This document shows, one piece after another, positions 31,171-40,004 of a DNA stretch of 64,000 bases (position 1 is the first letter of the stretch; every line of letters starts with the position of its first letter). The translations under genes and the position numbers were made by a program. The notes beneath the pieces were generated by a model. It was given only the letters and a program-made list of their open reading frames with translations. It made no database searches and was not told the origin of the DNA. Origin of the DNA: Mesorhizobium sangaii (GTDB lineage Bacteria > Pseudomonadota > Alphaproteobacteria > Rhizobiales > Rhizobiaceae); assembly GCF_014207355.1 (NCBI RefSeq), contig NZ_JACHEF010000002.1, positions 62,001-126,000 on the forward strand. Direction: 5' to 3'.

Positions 31171-31791
31171 TTACCGCGCCAGTTCCTTCAGTCCGAAACG
31201 GATCAGCTTCGGCGCATCGGCATCCTCGCCCGCCGTTTTCAGCGCCGCTGCCACGGCATTGGCCGCCGTGTCGCGCGAATAGCCGAGATTGACCAGCGCC
31301 GAGACGGCGTCGGTGATCGGCGCCGGAGCAACGCCTTCGCCGAGTTCCTGCTTCAGGCCGATGGTGCCCGAGGCGGTGCCGGCATAGGCCGGCGCCTTGT
31401 TCTTCAACTCGGTGACGATGCGTTCGGCCACCTTCTTGCCGACGCCAGGCGCACGAGAGACCATGGCGATGTCGCGCAGTGCGATGGCGTTGGCGAGATC
31501 GGCCGGCGCCAGTGTCGACAGGATGGCCAGCGCCACCTTGGCGCCGACGCCTGGCACATTGTTCATCAGCAGCCGGAACCATTCGCGCTCCAGCTGCGAC
31601 TGGAAGCCGTAGAGCCGCAGCATGTCCTCGCGCACATAGGTCTCGATGAACAGCACCACGGCTTCGCCCGGCGCCGGCAGCGCGGCCAGCGTGCGCGCCG
31701 AACAATAGGCGACGTAGCCGACGCCATGGATGTCGACGAGGCAATGATCCTCGTCGATCTCGTCGAGCGTGCCCTTGAGTTTGCCGATCAT
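31171..31791 (-). CDS. ruvA: Holliday junction helicase subunit RuvA
   Basis: The 206-residue protein binds four-way junctions. The N-terminal OB fold starts [13 protein letters not shown], and the helix-hairpin-helix motifs appear as [17 protein letters not shown] and [20 protein letters not shown]-terminal domain that contacts RuvB is present after the linker ([20 protein letters not shown]). The start at 31791 is the family start; it lies 14 bases from the ruvC stop. Confidence 0.96.
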   Translation of the reverse strand: MIGKLKGTLDEIDEDHCLVDIHGVGYVAYCSARTLAALPAPGEAVVLFIETYVREDMLRLYGFQSQLEREWFRLLMNNVPGVGAKVALAILSTLAPADLANAIALRDIAMVSRAPGVGKKVAERIVTELKNKAPAYAGTASGTIGLKQELGEGVAPAPITDAVSALVNLGYSRDTAANAVAAALKTAGEDADAPKLIRFGLKELAR

Positions 31792-31804
31792 GCCCAACAG
31801 CCCC

Positions 31805-32317
31805 TCATGATGCCAACGCTGCCATCCGATAGGCGACGCTTTGCCGGTGATGCGCATGGCAGATGGCGATGGCCAGCGCGTCGGCGGCGTGTTCGGTATC
31901 GAAGGTCGCCTTCGGCAACAGCACCTTCACCATCATGTGGATCTGCTTCTTGTCGCCATGGCCAACGCCGATCACCGCCTTCTTGACGGCGTTGGGCGCA
32001 TATTCGGCAACGACGAGCCCCGCACGCGCCGGCACCAGCATGGCGATGCCGCGAGCCTGGCCGAGCTTCAGCGTCGCCACCGCGTCCTTGTTGACGAAGG
32101 TCTGTTCGACCGCCGCCTCGTGCGGCATGGCGGTGTGCAGGATTTCGGCGAGCCCGTCATGCAATTGGCAGAGCCGTGTCGCCAGTGCCGCCTTGTCGTC
32201 GGAACGCACGGTGCCCGAGGCGATGAAGCGCAACGAATTGCCGAGGCTCTCGACGATGCCCCAGCCGGTGCGCCTGAGCCCCGGATCAATACCGATGATG
32301 CGAATCGCTTCCCCCAT
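31805..32317 (-). CDS. ruvC: Crossover junction endodeoxyribonuclease RuvC
   Basis: The 170-residue RNase H-fold nuclease resolves Holliday junctions. The first catalytic Asp is Asp11 in [12 protein letters not shown], a Glu lies in EAAVEQTF, and the last acid lies in [10 protein letters not shown]. It is the first gene of the leftward ruvC-ruvA-vapBC-ruvB run. In many Rhizobiales yebC is immediately upstream; here yebC is about 20 kb away on the same strand. Confidence 0.96.
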   Translation of the reverse strand: MGEAIRIIGIDPGLRRTGWGIVESLGNSLRFIASGTVRSDDKAALATRLCQLHDGLAEILHTAMPHEAAVEQTFVNKDAVATLKLGQARGIAMLVPARAGLVVAEYAPNAVKKAVIGVGHGDKKQIHMMVKVLLPKATFDTEHAADALAIAICHAHHRQSVAYRMAALAS

Positions 32318-32390
32318 CCGGCGAGTTTACCTCCGGTGGACAGCGATGCCAGCGAAATGTGAACAAACCGGAAACGAATGGCGCCGACGT

Positions 32391-32924
32391 CTAGCCGCGA
32401 GCGAAAGCCGTGTTCAGTAGGCTGATCTGGTCGGAAACCGGATTGGGTCGGCGGGCCGCCGGTTGCATGTCGACCACGGCGTCGGAGCCGTAGATCTCCT
32501 CGTCCATGCGGCGCACCAGCGCCTGCAGGCGCAGCGAGCGGGTGACGAGGTCGAGGAAATCCTTGGGCAGTTCGGCCCAGCCGGCGGCTTCGTCATGGGC
32601 GGAAGCGGTGTCGAGGCGCACCTTGGACTTTTCCGACGCAACCTGGTCGCGGGTCATCTCGCCGGAATTCGCCGCGCGCTGCAAAAGCAGCCAGGAGGCA
32701 ACCTGCATCAGCCTTGTGGTCAGCCGCATCGATTCGGCCGCATAGAGCGTGGCCCCCAGCCTGGACAATTTCTTTGCTTCGGCCCGGCCCTTGCCGTCGA
32801 GATACTCCGCCGCCTGTTCGACCAGGCCCATGCCTTCCTGGTAGAGCGGCTTGAAGGATTGCGTGAAAACCCGGCGCTCCGCCAATTTGACGGTTTTCGC
32901 ACTGCCCGTCGAAGGCTCGTTCAT
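32391..32924 (-). CDS. rcdA: RcdA-like (DUF1465) protein
   Basis: The 177-residue helical protein belongs to DUF1465. The Caulobacter member RcdA helps deliver the cell-cycle regulator CtrA to ClpXP. Conserved-looking segments are VFTQSFKPLYQEGMGLVEQA, ESMRLTTRLMQVASWLLLQRA and FLDLVTRSLRLQALVRRMDE. The disordered C-terminus ends TAFARG. It lies 74 bases upstream of ruvC on the same strand, and a strong terminator lies upstream at 33096. Confidence 0.88.
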   Translation of the reverse strand: MNEPSTGSAKTVKLAERRVFTQSFKPLYQEGMGLVEQAAEYLDGKGRAEAKKLSRLGATLYAAESMRLTTRLMQVASWLLLQRAANSGEMTRDQVASEKSKVRLDTASAHDEAAGWAELPKDFLDLVTRSLRLQALVRRMDEEIYGSDAVVDMQPAARRPNPVSDQISLLNTAFARG

Positions 32925-33087
32925 TGCTACGCCCCTGCACCTACAGCCGGCTGATTCGGCTCACTGCCGATACACCCGGCAGCCTATCTGACTGAAGCTT
33001 CAAAATGCGCTTCGTCACCCGCGAAGGCAAGCACATGTTTAACAGAAGGTTAACGGCGAGCCGACATCGGACGCCCCCGGAATCCAG

Positions 33088-33240
33088 ACAAAAAAAGAGC
33101 CGCGGATAAGGCGGCTCTCAGGAGTTTAACAGGGAGGCGTCAAACAAAGTGGCTCCAACCACTCGGTAAGAATCCAGATCACTGGATGGACATAGTAAAC
33201 ACCTGTAAAGCTTAATGAAGCCTTAACGGCGTGCGTGTTT
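33088..33240 (-). ncRNA. Candidate small RNA with anti-Shine-Dalgarno loops
   Basis: On the minus strand a stretch without a convincing reading frame ends in a strong intrinsic terminator: AGAGCCGC and GCGGCTCT (33118-33096) followed by seven T. Just upstream are CGCCTCCCTG and AACTCCTGAG, which could pair with ribosome binding sites as in rhizobial trans-acting sRNAs. A further imperfect stem (ATCCAGTGATCTGGAT) lies in the middle. The 5' end is not defined. The hairpin could instead just be the terminator of the gene at 33444. Confidence 0.4.
33096..33118 (-). terminator. Strong intrinsic terminator
   Basis: AGAGCCGC (33096-33103) pairs with GCGGCTCT (33111-33118), and the minus strand continues with seven T (33096-33090). 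It ends either the candidate sRNA or the transcript of the 33444 gene before rcdA. Confidence 0.8.
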
Positions 33241-33295
33241 TTTGATCGAACGCCGCCGTCTTGTGCCGTAACAGCACAGCCCGAACCTTGCTTCA

Positions 33296-33438
33296 GAGTC
33301 CGTTTCGAAATTCGCTCTGGCGAGTCATATGGTGGTGGTTTCGAGAGCCGGAGCGCAGCGGACATTTGGGTCCGTGAGCACCGGAAGCGCAGAAAACGCC
33401 ATCAGATGGCCGCAAGAGTAGAGTTTCTAGACAGGCTC
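33296..33438. repeat. R3 interspersed element, copy 1
   Basis: The element has imperfect terminal inverted repeats of about 40 bases (left GTTTCGAAATTCGCTCTGGC, right GAGTAGAGTTTCTAGACAGG). A core contains AGCGCAGCGGAC and GTGAGCACCGGAAGCGCAG. It matches 60915-61054 over its whole length. It begins 6 bases past the stop of the 33444 gene in the transcribed direction. Confidence 0.85.
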
Positions 33439-33443
33439 TCGGC

Positions 33444-33824
33444 TCAGGCTTTCTTCCAGACGGCCGGCAAGGCGATGAAGGCAAACAGCAGCATGGCCGC
33501 GTAGAAGCCGATCGAAGAAATCCCGACCAGCGGTTCGATCGCGGCATTGCCGGCGAGCAGGAAATAGAGACCGATTAACAGGCCGATGCCGCTGATTGCC
33601 GTCAGCCAGAAATGGATGGTGGCGAGCATCTTTTGTCCAACTGCCGGAAACAGATGGTAGAAGAAGGCGAAGACCGCCGACATCAGCCATCCGGCCACCA
33701 TCGTGTGGGCGTGGGTCGGCATCTGGCTATGGTCCTGGCTGATCGCCATGTGCAGGCCGAGCGCCATGCCGCACAGCGAATAGATGATAGCCAGCGTGAA
33801 GAAATTCCGTGCTACCCCTTGCAT
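33444..33824 (-). CDS. Small membrane protein resembling haem-copper oxidase subunit I
   Basis: The 126-residue protein has four predicted helices. The phrase PTHAHTMVAGWLMSAVFAFF, with His38 and His40, resembles the HAHxxxxGW pattern of helix II in cbb3/NO-reductase-type catalytic subunits. FYHLFPAVG and TIHFWLTAISGIGL also fit. The protein is far too short for a complete oxidase, which has 12 helices. Similar short proteins are annotated as membrane proteins in rhizobia. It may bind haem; this is a guess. An R3 element follows its stop. Confidence 0.75.
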   Translation of the reverse strand: MQGVARNFFTLAIIYSLCGMALGLHMAISQDHSQMPTHAHTMVAGWLMSAVFAFFYHLFPAVGQKMLATIHFWLTAISGIGLLIGLYFLLAGNAAIEPLVGISSIGFYAAMLLFAFIALPAVWKKA

Positions 33825-34157
33825 AATGTCCCCTCGAATTGCCTCTTCCCGTGTGCGGGAATGGGTTGATTGTCAGGCGAATCTTGTCGCCACCGGGCTC
33901 CCGGCATTGGCGCACTAGCATCGGCAATGTTTCCAGACGATGTCGCGCCAACCCCTCCCGACACTTCTCCAATAGCAGAAAACCAGCCAGCGCATTCGCC
34001 ATCTCAGTGGCTTCGTGCGCTGGCGGCAGGCGGAAACAGAACCGGTTTTTTCGCGACATCATTCCGAAACGGGCGCCGCGCTAAACGCTCGCTCCTCTGA
34101 CGGCTGGCGCAAATCGCGCCCTGCCGGCATCCCCTCCAGAACACTCCAGGAGCAACC
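33825..34157. other. Intergenic region without a supported gene
   Basis: The two flanking genes diverge. Several short open frames on both strands have unusual composition and no recognisable motif. The sequence AGGAGCAACC just before 34158 is the ribosome binding site of the DUF2269 gene. I see no strong hairpin. Confidence 0.5.
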
Positions 34158-34709
34158 ATGGACTGGTACTCGATCGTAAAATTCCTCCATGTCGTCACGG
34201 CCATTTTATGGGTCGGAGGCGGCTTCGTGTTGTTCCTCCTCGGCGTGCTTGCCGAGCGCGCCGGCAACATCGAGGACAAGTTGCAGGCGATGCGCGCCAG
34301 CGGGCAGTTGGGTGGCCGTTTCTTCGCGCCGATGTCGATGCTGACCTTGATCTTCGGCCTCATCATGTGCGGTTTCTGGGTTGGCTTCTCTGATCTGTGG
34401 ATCATCATCGGTCTGGTAGGCTACGCCACGACCTTTTCGATCGGCATGTTCATCTTCAAGCCAACTGGCGAGCGCATGGGCGCGATGATCGCCAAGGACG
34501 GCGTCACGCCTGCTGTTCTGGCCATCGGCCAGCGCATGATGAGCGCGGCACGCTTCGACTATGCAGTGATGCTGGTAGTCATCGCCGACATGGTGCTCAA
34601 GCCGAGCGTGCATGACATCGGCATTCTTGCTGGCATGGTGCTGGTCGTCGTGGTCGGCGCTACTCTGGCCCTTGGCGTCGACCGTCGCCTCGTGCCGAGC
34701 GCCGCCTGA
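34158..34709 (+). CDS. DUF2269-family integral membrane protein
   Basis: The 183-residue protein has four predicted helices (about 7-29, 56-77, 80-100, 153-172). The N-terminus VKFLHVVTAILWVGGGFVLF has the His/Trp-Gly-Gly pattern of DUF2269 proteins and related haem-associated membrane proteins. The start has AGGAG seven bases upstream. No function is known. The gene stands alone and converges on the TauE/SafE gene. Confidence 0.8.
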   Translation: MDWYSIVKFLHVVTAILWVGGGFVLFLLGVLAERAGNIEDKLQAMRASGQLGGRFFAPMSMLTLIFGLIMCGFWVGFSDLWIIIGLVGYATTFSIGMFIFKPTGERMGAMIAKDGVTPAVLAIGQRMMSAARFDYAVMLVVIADMVLKPSVHDIGILAGMVLVVVVGATLALGVDRRLVPSAA

Positions 34710-34752
34710 CACCGCCGTGATGATGAGGGCGGCCGCACGGCCGCCGCGCCCT

Positions 34753-35523
34753 CTACATAAGGCCGGCGATGCCGTCCCACAGCAGCTTCAACGCCACCAC
34801 AGCCACGGTTGCGTAGGTGAAGGGATAGAAGGTTTCCGGACGCATCCGCCGCACCAGCCAGGCGCCGGCGATGGTCGACAGCGGCGCCAGCGGCATCAGC
34901 ACCGCCGACGCCGTCAGATTGGCGGTGTCGAACTGGCCAAGCGCGAAATAGGGAATGAGCTTCAGCGCATTGGTTGCGGCGAAGAAGATCGCCGCGGTGC
35001 CCGACAGAATTTTGGGATCGAGCCGGATCGGCAAGGCATAGACCTGGAACGGCGGGCCGCCGACATGGGCGACGAAGCTGGTGAAGCCGGCGACCGTTCC
35101 CCAGATGGCGGCGGCGACGCGGTTGGGCGCGACCGCGTGGTCGGCGCCATGGCGAAACTGCAGATAGAGCCAGCGCAGGACGAAGATGATGGCGACGGCG
35201 CCGACGATCAGCCGTACCGCCTCCTCGGTGACCAGTGCTGCCGTCAGCCAGCCGAGACAGATGCCGATGACCGCGCCCGGCATCATGTCGACCAGCATCT
35301 TGCGGTCGTAGACACCCCACCATGTCCACACCGACACGATGTCCATCAGGCACAGGATCGGCAGCAGGATGGCCGCCGCCTGCACCGGCGGCATGGTCAG
35401 CGCCATCAAGGGCACGCCGACGAAACCGACGGCCCCGCCGAAGCCGCCCTTGGAGAGGCCGACCAGAATGACCGCCGGAATGGCAGCCGCGTAGAACCAC
35501 GGATCGAGAAGCAGGCCTGACAT
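34753..35523 (-). CDS. TauE/SafE-family anion permease
   Basis: The 256-residue inner-membrane protein has about eight helices. It shows the duplicated family motif: GLSKGGFGGAVGFVGVPLMA near the N-terminus and AGFTSFVAHVGGPPFQVYAL in the second half. Members move sulfite, sulfoacetate or related organosulfur anions. No sulfur-metabolism genes are adjacent, so the substrate is open. Confidence 0.9.
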   Translation of the reverse strand: MSGLLLDPWFYAAAIPAVILVGLSKGGFGGAVGFVGVPLMALTMPPVQAAAILLPILCLMDIVSVWTWWGVYDRKMLVDMMPGAVIGICLGWLTAALVTEEAVRLIVGAVAIIFVLRWLYLQFRHGADHAVAPNRVAAAIWGTVAGFTSFVAHVGGPPFQVYALPIRLDPKILSGTAAIFFAATNALKLIPYFALGQFDTANLTASAVLMPLAPLSTIAGAWLVRRMRPETFYPFTYATVAVVALKLLWDGIAGLM

Positions 35524-35637
35524 GAGGAGGGGCTGGGCTGGAGGGGAAAGCGTATCGACGCCTGAATAGCCCAGATTCCCCCGCGGAGCGACAGCAAATA
35601 TTAGCCCACCGGCCGCCGGCGTTTCACCCGGCGTCGA

Positions 35638-36114
35638 TCAGGAAGCCTGCAAGATCTTTGCCCCACGCGAGGCGGTTGCGTCGAGCGGTGGCGGCCGCCG
35701 CCGGATCGGCTGTGCCTTGATGATGGCGGTGCTCGTCTCGGCCTTGTCGGCTATGCGGTCGAGAATTCCGTCGAGATCGCCGATCGAGCGCACGAACAGC
35801 CGGGCGACGAAGCAGTCATCGCCCGTCACCTTGTCGCATTCGCCAAATTCGGGGATCTCCTCGATCAGCTTCTGGACGATGTGCAGCTTGCCCGGCAAAG
35901 GCCGGATGCGCACGATGGCCTGCAGCGTATAGCCGAGCGCCAGCGGATCGATCTCGACGGTGAACGCCCGGATGACGCCGCGTTCCTCCAGCCGCCGAAG
36001 CCGTTCCGAGACGCTCGGCGATGACAGCCCGACTTGGGCAGCCAATTCCTTCAGCGAGGTCCGCGCGTCCTTGACCAGGATTTCGAGGAGGCGCCGGTCG
36101 AGATCGTCAAGCAT
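35638..36114 (-). CDS. Lrp/AsnC-family transcriptional regulator
   Basis: The 158-residue protein has an N-terminal helix-turn-helix (LDRRLLEILVKDARTSLKEL, then LSSPSVSERLRRLEE) and a C-terminal RAM effector domain (VTGDDCFVARLFVRS). It is divergent from the EamA exporter at 36247. That is the classical layout for an Lrp-like regulator of an amino-acid or metabolite exporter. The gap of 132 bases includes AT-rich sequence suitable for binding. Confidence 0.92.
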   Translation of the reverse strand: MLDDLDRRLLEILVKDARTSLKELAAQVGLSSPSVSERLRRLEERGVIRAFTVEIDPLALGYTLQAIVRIRPLPGKLHIVQKLIEEIPEFGECDKVTGDDCFVARLFVRSIGDLDGILDRIADKAETSTAIIKAQPIRRRPPPLDATASRGAKILQAS

Positions 36115-36246
36115 TTTACATTTCCCGCAAATTTGGAGGAAAGGCCTAATATAATTAGGTCACTATCCTATACTACCTTTCTCATCAGATGGAAAGCTTC
36201 GGTCCCGCATGAGATTATGCCGGCTCAACGGGTTCGGAGGTTGGTT

Positions 36247-37152
36247 GTGAACGATACAGTGCGCGGTACGGTCGAAATGTCGGCCGCAATGGCGATCCTG
36301 GGGACGATCGGATGGTTCGTCGTCATGTCCGGTCAGCCGATCATGGATGCAGTGTTCTGGCGTTGCGCGTTCGGCGCGCTGACGCTGCTTGTCATCTGCA
36401 CCGGGCTTGGGTTGCTGCGCAACAACTTGTCGCTGCGCGTCATCGGCTTCGCCGTGCTCGGCGGCGTCGCCATCGTGGTCAACTGGCTGCTGTTGTTCAG
36501 CGCGTTCTCTCGCGCATCGATTTCGATCGCCACCGCGGTCTACAACACCCAGCCCTTCATGCTGGTCGGCTTCGGCGCGGTGTTCTTCGCCGAGCGGCTG
36601 ACCCTGACCAAGCTGACCTGGCTGGCCATCGCCTTCGCCGGCATGGTGCTGATCGTGCAGGCCGCCCCTGATGCCGGCGATGTCGGCACGGATTACTTTA
36701 CCGGCATCGTCATGGCTTTGGGCGCGGCTTTCTTCTGGGCCGTCGCCGCCATCGTCACTAAGAAGCTCAAGGGCACGCCCCCGCACCCGATCGCGCTGAT
36801 CCAGGTCTGCGTCGGTGTCGTCATGCTGGCGCCCTTCGCCAACCTTTCCCAGCTTCCCGCCGATGCGTGGAGCTGGACTATGCTGGCGACGCTCGGCATC
36901 GTCCACACCGGCCTGATGTACATCCTGATGTACGGCGCCATCCAGAAGCTGCCAACGCATCTGCAGGGCTCGCTGTCCTTCATCTACCCGGTGGTGGCGA
37001 TCCTGGTCGATGTCATGGCCTTCGGCCATCGGCTGCATCCGAGCCAGATTGTCGGCGCCACCGCCATCCTGATCGCCGCCGCCGGCATGAATCTCGGCTG
37101 GACGCTGTGGAAGTCGAAGGCGCCGGCCGGGCGTTCCCAGGCGGCCCGATAG
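36247..37152 (+). CDS. EamA-family (DMT) transporter
   Basis: The 301-residue protein has ten predicted helices in two EamA repeats (about 8-135 and 150-285). RASISIATAVYNTQPFMLVG ends the first repeat and QGSLSFIYPVVAILVD the second. Family members export amino acids or other small metabolites. The start was set at the GTG at 36247 because GGAGG lies six bases upstream. An ATG at 36217 would be weaker. It is probably controlled by the divergent Lrp-like gene. Confidence 0.9.
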   Translation: MNDTVRGTVEMSAAMAILGTIGWFVVMSGQPIMDAVFWRCAFGALTLLVICTGLGLLRNNLSLRVIGFAVLGGVAIVVNWLLLFSAFSRASISIATAVYNTQPFMLVGFGAVFFAERLTLTKLTWLAIAFAGMVLIVQAAPDAGDVGTDYFTGIVMALGAAFFWAVAAIVTKKLKGTPPHPIALIQVCVGVVMLAPFANLSQLPADAWSWTMLATLGIVHTGLMYILMYGAIQKLPTHLQGSLSFIYPVVAILVDVMAFGHRLHPSQIVGATAILIAAAGMNLGWTLWKSKAPAGRSQAAR

Positions 37153-37269
37153 ATCGCAACAATGCGTCGACGGGTGCAGGATTTGCCGCAACGCGTGGCG
37201 TAGCGGGATTTGCGTCGCTGCCGTGACTCATGCGATGAATGCCCCGGGCGCGTGCGACGGGGTGGTGGC

Positions 37270-37833
37270 GTGGAGATCGGAGCCTTTGAGAGACGGCTGT
37301 TGCCCCACGAGCGTATCTTGTGGAGCGGCTCCCCCAGGCATGGCTTGTTGTTCGCGGCCAGCGATCTTTTTCTCATTCCCTTCAGTCTGCTTTGGTGCGG
37401 GTTCGCGATTTTCTGGACCTATACCGCGGTAACGCAAGGGGCGCCGCTCTTCTTCTATGCCTGGGGAGGGATGTTCGTCTGCATAGGGCTGTTTTTTGTT
37501 TTTGGCCGGTTTCTACTCGATGCGTGGCTGAGACGACGTGTCTCTTACGCAATCACCGACAAGCGGATACTCATCACCCGCAGCGCGCCTTTCTCCAGCT
37601 TTAGGTCGATCGATCTGGAGCGTCTTCCCGACGTTCAGCTGAATGGCGAAAAAGGATCGCGCGGGAATCTGCGCTTTGGATCTACCGCCACACCATACTT
37701 CGGCTATCCAAGGATGACCGGCTGGCTTCCGGCCCTTGATCCCATCCCGCAATTTCTCGGGATCGAAGACCCGTCAAAAGTGTTGAACCTGATCGTCAAA
37801 GCCGCAAGCGATCTCCGCTCCGCCGCCCGTTAG
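37270..37833 (+). CDS. PH-domain-like membrane protein
   Basis: The protein of about 187 residues has two hydrophobic segments (about 26-50 and 60-83). It then has a bacterial pleckstrin-like region, with VSYAITDKRILITRSAP and FRSIDLERLPDVQL. The N-terminus RLLPHERILWSGSPRHGLLF is typical of such proteins. The start is uncertain: the GTG at 37270 fits the similarity, and a longer frame begins at 37210. Function unknown; lipid or envelope binding is a possibility. Confidence 0.7.
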   Translation: MEIGAFERRLLPHERILWSGSPRHGLLFAASDLFLIPFSLLWCGFAIFWTYTAVTQGAPLFFYAWGGMFVCIGLFFVFGRFLLDAWLRRRVSYAITDKRILITRSAPFSSFRSIDLERLPDVQLNGEKGSRGNLRFGSTATPYFGYPRMTGWLPALDPIPQFLGIEDPSKVLNLIVKAASDLRSAAR

Positions 37834-37922
37834 CCGCCCGCCTGTTCAAAGTGGGCACTTTGCTCTATGCCGCAATCCAACCATCTTCGCCCGGCATAGG
37901 CGAAACGCGGGATCGAAGAACC

Positions 37923-38570
37923 ATGAATGACGCAACGCCCCCCAACCGCTGTCGCATCGTGCTGATCGCGCCGCCCGGCGTGCCGGCGGCCCGTATCGCC
38001 GGGGCATTCGAAGGCGGCGACGTCGCCTCGCTGATCCTGCCCGAGAACGGCATGGACGAGGCCTCCTTCCAGGCTTTCGCCGAACAGATCGTGCCGGCCG
38101 CGCAGGCCGCGGGCGTCGCTGTCGTCATCGCCGGCGACACCCGCATAGCCGGCCGCGTCCAGGCCGACGGTATCCATGTCGAGGTCCCCAAGGCTGAACT
38201 CGCCGAGACAATCGAGCATTTCCAGGCAAAGATGATGGTCGGCGCCGGCGGCGCCAAGACACGTGACGACGCGCTCGAGCTTGGCGAGACGCGGCCCGAC
38301 TACATCTTCTTCGGTCGCTTCGGCTACGACAACAAGCCCGAACCGCACCCGCGCAACCTGTCGCTCGGCAAATGGTGGGCCGATATGATCCAGATCCCTT
38401 GCATCGTCATGGCCGGATCCGACATCGACTCGGTGGAAGCGGTGGGCGCCACCGGCGCCGAATTCGTGGCACTGTCGAGCGCCGTGTTTGCCGACGGCAC
38501 CGACCCCAGGACAGCGGTCGCCAGCGCCAACGCGCTGCTCGACGAGACCGCGCCGCGCTTCGAGGACTGA
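37923..38570 (+). CDS. Thiamine-phosphate-synthase-like (ThiE/TenI) protein
   Basis: The 215-residue TIM-barrel protein resembles ThiE/TenI. It has VVIAGDTRIAGRVQADGIHV and MVGAGGAKTRDDALELGETR, equivalent to the ThiE strand with HxG, and DYIFFGRFGYD in place of the usual GxxxT/S. Several catalytic residues of true ThiE differ, so it may not be a thiamine phosphate synthase. The start at 37923 gives MNDATPPNRCRIVLIAPPG. The next gene starts two bases after the stop. Confidence 0.75.
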   Translation: MNDATPPNRCRIVLIAPPGVPAARIAGAFEGGDVASLILPENGMDEASFQAFAEQIVPAAQAAGVAVVIAGDTRIAGRVQADGIHVEVPKAELAETIEHFQAKMMVGAGGAKTRDDALELGETRPDYIFFGRFGYDNKPEPHPRNLSLGKWWADMIQIPCIVMAGSDIDSVEAVGATGAEFVALSSAVFADGTDPRTAVASANALLDETAPRFED

Positions 38571-38571
38571 C

Positions 38572-39612
38572 GTGCCCTCGGCGATGCTTCCCCTCCAGGC
38601 TCTGCTCGCGGTGCTCATGGTCCAGGCAGCGGCCGCGGAGAACATCCCGCTGCCGCAGTCCAAGCAGGAGGCCGGCGTGCATACGGACAAGCCGATAGAC
38701 AAGCCGCTGCCGCAGCCCGCCACCACGGCCGAGCCGGCGCCGCTGCCATCTGCCGATGCCATCAACCCCGATCGCTTCGGCGCAAAACCTGCCGACGCCG
38801 CCTATGGCGCTTTCCAGCGCGGTCTCTACAAGACGGCCTATAATCTCGCGCTGGTGCGCGCGCAAAACGGCGACCCGGCGGCGCAGACGCTGGTGGCAGA
38901 GATCCTGTCACGCGGGCTGGGAGTACCGGTCAATGCCGCGGAGGCGGCGAAATGGTACGCGCTTGCCGCCGAACAGGGCGTGCCGGAATCGCAGTTCCAG
39001 TATGCGCTGATGCTGCTCGATGGCCGCTACGTCAAGAAGGACGAGAAAGGGGCCTATGCGCTGATGCAGGCCGCCGCCGAAGCCGGCAACCAACTGGCGC
39101 AGTTCAATTTCGCGCAGATGCTGGTCCAGCAGGACCCCGGCGACGCCGGCCTCGCCAGGGCGGTCTCCTACTATGAGCGTGCCGCCGCCACCGGCCTCGC
39201 CGACGCGCAATATGCGATGTCGCAGATCTATGCCAATGGCGTCGGCGGCAAACCGCGCGACGACGCCCAGGCAAGGCGCCTGCTGGCGCTGGCCGCGCGG
39301 CAGAATTACGACACCGCGCAGATCGACCTCGCCGCCTGGATGATCGAGGGACGCGGTGGCGGCCGCGACCTGAAATCCGCCTTCGGCTGGATGAAGCAAG
39401 CGGCGGAGGGCGGCAATGTCGCCGCCCAGAACCGCCTCGCCAAGCTCTACATGCAAGGCATCGGCACCGATCCGGATCTTGTCCTCGCCGCCGCCTGGTA
39501 CATCGTCGCCCGCCGCGCCGGTCTCATCGACCCGCAGATGGACGATTTCCTCCAGGGGTTGGGCGACGACCAGACCAAGCAGGCGCTGCAGAAGGCAAAC
39601 CGCCTGCCCTGA
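38572..39612 (+). CDS. Sel1-repeat (TPR-like) secreted protein
   Basis: The 346-residue protein has a signal-like N-terminus (cleavage near AAAENIPLP), a Pro-rich linker and about five Sel1 repeats ([48 protein letters not shown], and so on). Sel1 proteins act as scaffolds in signalling or envelope processes. GAGGA lies six bases before the GTG at 38572, so I chose this start over the ATG at 38584. It follows the ThiE-like gene by one base and is certainly co-transcribed with it. Confidence 0.85.
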   Translation: MPSAMLPLQALLAVLMVQAAAAENIPLPQSKQEAGVHTDKPIDKPLPQPATTAEPAPLPSADAINPDRFGAKPADAAYGAFQRGLYKTAYNLALVRAQNGDPAAQTLVAEILSRGLGVPVNAAEAAKWYALAAEQGVPESQFQYALMLLDGRYVKKDEKGAYALMQAAAEAGNQLAQFNFAQMLVQQDPGDAGLARAVSYYERAAATGLADAQYAMSQIYANGVGGKPRDDAQARRLLALAARQNYDTAQIDLAAWMIEGRGGGRDLKSAFGWMKQAAEGGNVAAQNRLAKLYMQGIGTDPDLVLAAAWYIVARRAGLIDPQMDDFLQGLGDDQTKQALQKANRLP

Positions 39613-39852
39613 TCGGGAATCCGGGACCCGGTCATGCAGATGGAGTGGGTGCGCCGGGGTCACGGGCTCGGCCTCATGCCCATGCGTCTCCTGCGTCAGC
39701 ATCTGCCGAACGGCGTAATGCTCGTCGAGACAAGCGATCTCGACCTGTCCATGCACGTTGTCGTCATGCGGTTGCCGCACATCCATCGACTGACAAAGCT
39801 CGCCGATGCCATCGCCAAATCCGTCGGCGCGGTGATCGACCGGGGCGACTGA
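39613..39852 (+). pseudogene. 3' fragment of a LysR-family regulator gene
   Basis: A 72-codon open frame from 39634 reads [20 protein letters not shown] and [20 protein letters not shown], which matches the C-terminal end of the LysR effector domain. No DNA-binding part is found upstream; the Sel1 gene ends there. It is a remnant of a recombined gene, not a functional regulator. Confidence 0.6.
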
Positions 39853-40004
39853 CCCTGCATGCCATTGCACCGACCGAACCTGGGTGTTTCATCGCCGTCG
39901 CTTGGCCCCAGCCTGCCCGCTCCCTTGCCTCTTCTGGCGATTTGTGGTCTTGGGAGCCCGAAATCGCTTTCCCAGCGAACATCTCATTCCCGGATCAGAT
40001 CACT

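Noticed and set aside
31103..31744. N-terminal extension of the VapB frame
   Set aside because: It overlaps ruvA in another frame and shows no domain; the AbrB domain begins at 31102.
33727..34062. Minus-strand frame upstream of the 33444 gene
   Set aside because: It overlaps the start of that gene in another frame and has no recognisable protein pattern.
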